Position numbers and translations under genes: made by a program
From: Verrucomicrobiota bacterium
Lineage (GTDB): Bacteria; Verrucomicrobiota; Verrucomicrobiia; JABWAM01
Direction of reading: 5' to 3'
Length of the DNA stretch: 52,630 bases
NCBI GenBank assembly: GCA_023269615.1
Contig: JAHFSY010000031.1
Location: 1 to 52,630, forward strand
Notes under the pieces: model-generated
Told to the model about the DNA's origin: nothing
The model's database searches: none
What the model saw: the letters and a program-made list of their open reading frames with translations, nothing else
Part shown: positions 50,424-52,630 of the stretch, one piece after another
Numbering within the stretch: position 1 is the first letter of the stretch
Layout: each line of letters starts with the position of its first letter

Positions 50424-51512
50424 ATGCCCTCCTCCCCCAGCCGCTACTTCAAGCATTTCCTTACATCCGAAACCGCCCTTCGACGACGTTTTGAGCGTGA
50501 CGCCGGTCAAATGCGCTTCACTGGCCGCACCCCGAAGTCGGCAGTCTCCTGGCAGAAAAAAGCGCGCGCAAAATTCGCGCGTCATCTTGGCCTGCATCTT
50601 TTCGAAAAATGCCCGGCACACCCAAGGAAACGTGCCAGCGTCCGCGTCGGTGATCTCATCCGAGAGGAGTGGGTCATCCAGACCGAGCGCGACGTCTGGA
50701 TGCCCTTCTATCTCTTCATCCCGCCTGAAGCGCGCAAAGGGAAAGTCCCGCTCGTGCTGTGTCCACACGGGCATGGTTCCGCCGGCAAATGGGCCACAGG
50801 GGGACGGCACGACATCCCCGCCATGCGCCCGCTCATCAGGCAGTACAACTACGACTACGGCGTGCAACTGGCACGGGCGGGTTTCATCACAGCCTGTCCC
50901 GACGCGCGCGGCTTTGGAGAACGCCGCGAGACGGCAAACCATGGTGACCGCAAGACAGCCTACCTTTTCCAATCCCAATCATGCCACCAGCTCATGCTCG
51001 CCGGCGCGCCGCTCGGACTCAATGTGCAAGGCATGTGGACATGGGACTTGATGCGGCTGGTGGATCACTTGGTGCGCGATCCACGGATTGACTCACGTCG
51101 GATCGGCTGCGTCGGATTATCCGGAGGTGGATTGCAAACGCTGGCGCTCGCGGCGGTGGATACACGGATCCGCGCGGCGGTGGACAGCGGATATTTCTAC
51201 GGGGTGCGCGAGTCGTTGCAGGTCACGAATTTCCATTGCGATTGCAACCTGGTGCCTGGACTGTGGAATGATTTCGACATGGGTGACATCGGCGCCCTCA
51301 TCGCCCCGCGTGGCTTCTTCATCGAAACCGGCGACAAAGACCCGCTCAATGGCGCAAGCGGCCTGGACAACGTGGCAAGCCAGCTGAAAATCAGCCGACG
51401 CGTCTTCTCCGCCCTGGGAGCCGCAACCAAATTGAAACAACACATCTTCCCCGGCGACCACCGCTGGTGCGGCAAACGCTCGATTCCGTGGATGCAGGAT
51501 CAGCTTGTTTGA
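50424..51512 (+). CDS. Alpha/beta hydrolase (acetyl-xylan-esterase/Abhydrolase_7-like)
   Basis: A 362-residue alpha/beta hydrolase. It shows the oxyanion-region segment VPLVLCPHGHG, the nucleophile S233 in GLSGGG, a candidate acid in IETGDKDPLNGA and a His in FPGDHRW. Long N-terminal and mid insertions resemble the Abhydrolase_7 or acetyl-xylan-esterase-like group common in PVC bacteria. No signal peptide is visible, so it acts in the cytoplasm unless exported otherwise. An upstream TTG at 50406 is less likely. Sugar ester cleavage is an inference. Confidence 0.82.
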   Translation: MPSSPSRYFKHFLTSETALRRRFERDAGQMRFTGRTPKSAVSWQKKARAKFARHLGLHLFEKCPAHPRKRASVRVGDLIREEWVIQTERDVWMPFYLFIPPEARKGKVPLVLCPHGHGSAGKWATGGRHDIPAMRPLIRQYNYDYGVQLARAGFITACPDARGFGERRETANHGDRKTAYLFQSQSCHQLMLAGAPLGLNVQGMWTWDLMRLVDHLVRDPRIDSRRIGCVGLSGGGLQTLALAAVDTRIRAAVDSGYFYGVRESLQVTNFHCDCNLVPGLWNDFDMGDIGALIAPRGFFIETGDKDPLNGASGLDNVASQLKISRRVFSALGAATKLKQHIFPGDHRWCGKRSIPWMQDQLV

Positions 51513-51548
51513 AACACCGCGTTGTTGCTCTTCTGCCCGGACACTGTG

Positions 51549-51995
51549 ATGAAGCCAACTGAAGCGATGTTTGCCGAGGAACGAAGACGGGGAGCCAGAC
51601 GGCTCCGCCTTGCAATCGTGTTTGGCATCGCTTCACTTCTCGTGGTCGCGCATGCATATTACTGGATGTGGAGCGGTACCAGGGTTCTGAAATCGTCGGC
51701 ATCCACTGGCATTCCAAGGCAGTCGCAGGGACCTGGACCAAAACGTTTTATTGTGCTCATCCAGTCATCCGGCGAGGTGCTTGTTGAAGGAAAACCGATG
51801 AGCGAGGAAAACCTGAAGGCAGCCATCCTTCAAAGCGGGCCCAATGCCTTGCTAAGACTCGAACAGGACGCCAAGTATGCTATCGCTGAGAAAGTACTCC
51901 GGGAACTGAGCCATGCCGGGGCGACCAATATCTGCGTATCCATCCAACCTCTGCAAAGCACGTCCACCAGACGGTTGCCAACTGATAATCACTGA
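51549..51995 (+). CDS. ExbD/TolR-like single-pass membrane protein
   Basis: The 148-residue protein has one membrane helix (about 20-38, LRLAIVFGIASLLVVAHAYYW). A periplasmic part follows with FIVLIQSSGEVLVEGKPMSEENLKAAI and AIAEKVLRELSHAGATNICVSIQ, the strand-helix pattern of ExbD/TolR. The usual Asp in the helix is absent, and no ExbB/TolQ partner is nearby, so a normal energy-coupling role is doubtful. The ATG at 51549 is chosen; it is in frame with an earlier TTG-like start. Confidence 0.55.
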   Translation: MKPTEAMFAEERRRGARRLRLAIVFGIASLLVVAHAYYWMWSGTRVLKSSASTGIPRQSQGPGPKRFIVLIQSSGEVLVEGKPMSEENLKAAILQSGPNALLRLEQDAKYAIAEKVLRELSHAGATNICVSIQPLQSTSTRRLPTDNH

Positions 51996-52068
51996 TCGAA
52001 CGCCTTACGCACCTACGCACCTATACAATTGAGTTTGCATTTTTCGATCCACCGGCTACGTTGTTCTC

Positions 52069-52488
52069 ATGGGAAAAGTAGTAACCACCATCAAACTCAG
52101 CAATCTTTCAGATGCCACCCTCTTTCGTGCCGGAGCGCGCAAGGACAAGATCCGTGAGACCAGCGTGGAAGCGCTCGTGGATACCGGTGCCACACGCCTC
52201 TATCTCAAACGCAGCGTCATCCGAACCCTTGGGCTTCGAAAATCCGGTTCTGTTGTATCCCAGACGACCAACGGTCCCTGCCGACGTTCCGTCTATGAAC
52301 CCGTCAAGCTCGAGTTGATGAAACGCAGGGGCACCTTCGACGTGGTGGAGGTGGAAGACACGGTTCCCAATCTCCTCGGGCAGATCCCGCTGGAATATCT
52401 CGATTTCGTGGTGGACCCAAGGGCTCAAAAACTCATCGCTAACCCGGAACATCGCGGACGCATGATGACCGAGGAATTCCGGAACTGA
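52069..52488 (+). CDS. Clan AA retropepsin-like aspartic protease
   Basis: The 139-residue protein carries the catalytic DTGA (D38-T-G-A41) in VEALVDTGATRLYL, plus the second-half segment LLGQIPLEYLDFVVD, matching the short, single-domain retropepsin-like proteases of bacteria. Such proteins must dimerise to build the active site. Target unknown. It has no signal peptide. From 52489 to the right edge there is no gene. Confidence 0.85.
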   Translation: MGKVVTTIKLSNLSDATLFRAGARKDKIRETSVEALVDTGATRLYLKRSVIRTLGLRKSGSVVSQTTNGPCRRSVYEPVKLELMKRRGTFDVVEVEDTVPNLLGQIPLEYLDFVVDPRAQKLIANPEHRGRMMTEEFRN

Positions 52489-52630
52489 AATCCATTCGTA
52501 CGGGGGGGTGGACACGACGGAGAGGCTGTCTCAGAACATAAAGCACTCTAATGGAGCAAGTCCGAGGGAAGGGGAACGTTTTGTAAAAAGTTGGCCCACG
52601 CACTGAACCGCCAAGGCAGTAAAATTAAAC

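Noticed and set aside
1..52630. tRNA, rRNA, riboswitch or prophage genes
   Set aside because: No cloverleaf, rRNA segment, known riboswitch core or phage structural gene was recognised on reading; a covariance-model search could still find a small RNA.

Overview
The window looks like one stretch of chromosome from a free-living bacterium of the PVC group, most likely Verrucomicrobiota. This placement is inference and no marker gene confirms it. The reasons are moderately high GC, very few Shine-Dalgarno sequences, prepilin-like genes with a long C-terminal domain, a membrane protein fused to a spermidine-synthase-like domain, a clan-AA retropepsin-like protease, an alpha-2-macroglobulin/PBP1C pair, and many short dispersed palindromic repeats between genes. 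No rRNA, tRNA, CRISPR array or transposase gene was seen.

Layout. 1-1406 (-): truncated DUF4173/DUF4153-type membrane protein. 1748-4992 (-): tig-clpP-clpX protein quality-control operon. 5309-5724 (-): frameshifted pseudopilin. 5879-6841 (-): D-2-hydroxyacid dehydrogenase. 7176-9564 (-): sugar-phosphate transferase and GT9 glycosyltransferase for surface polysaccharide. 9691-14598 (+): membrane spermidine-synthase-like protein, PEGA/TPR protein and ankyrin protein. 14615-15941 (-): small proteins, including a DUF6364 antitoxin whose PIN toxin has been cut to 11 codons. 16040-17173 (+): tandem prepilin paralogues, the second broken by a 203-bp internal deletion. 17269-27430 (-): carbohydrate-related cluster with two enolase-superfamily enzymes, a creatininase-family enzyme, an EEP-fold hydrolase and two large exported glycosidase-like proteins. 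27535-29436 (-): DUF3592 fragment, Uma2 nuclease, AraC regulator. 29455-37578 (-): alpha-2-macroglobulin and pbpC. 38264-39962 (+): PhyH dioxygenase and fabI. 39982-44850: alpha-glucan phosphorylase, Gfo/Idh/MocA oxidoreductase and a DHDPS-family aldolase lacking the usual tyrosine. 45269-52488 (+): small secreted protein, DinJ/YafQ toxin-antitoxin pair, MoxR-DUF58-transglutaminase operon, alpha/beta hydrolase, ExbD-like protein and retropepsin-like protease.

How the genes fit together. Tig, ClpP and ClpX handle folding and turnover of new proteins. The 17-27 kb cluster can be read as polymer attack outside the cytoplasm followed by dehydration of sugar acids by the two enolase-superfamily enzymes; the AraC regulator at 28.5-29.4 kb is a candidate controller. 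PbpC with alpha-2-macroglobulin forms a peptidoglycan repair and periplasmic defence pair known from other Gram-negative bacteria.

The most unusual content is between the genes. At least two families of 23-26 bp REP-like palindromes occur almost always as inverted pairs, and their stems keep pairing through paired base changes. One copy is split by a 42-bp palindromic repeat flanked by a 3-bp duplication. Another pair sits inside a 174-bp MITE-like element with 34-bp inverted ends that fills a gap between two genes of the carbohydrate cluster. No Y1 (RAYT) transposase that could move these elements is encoded here.
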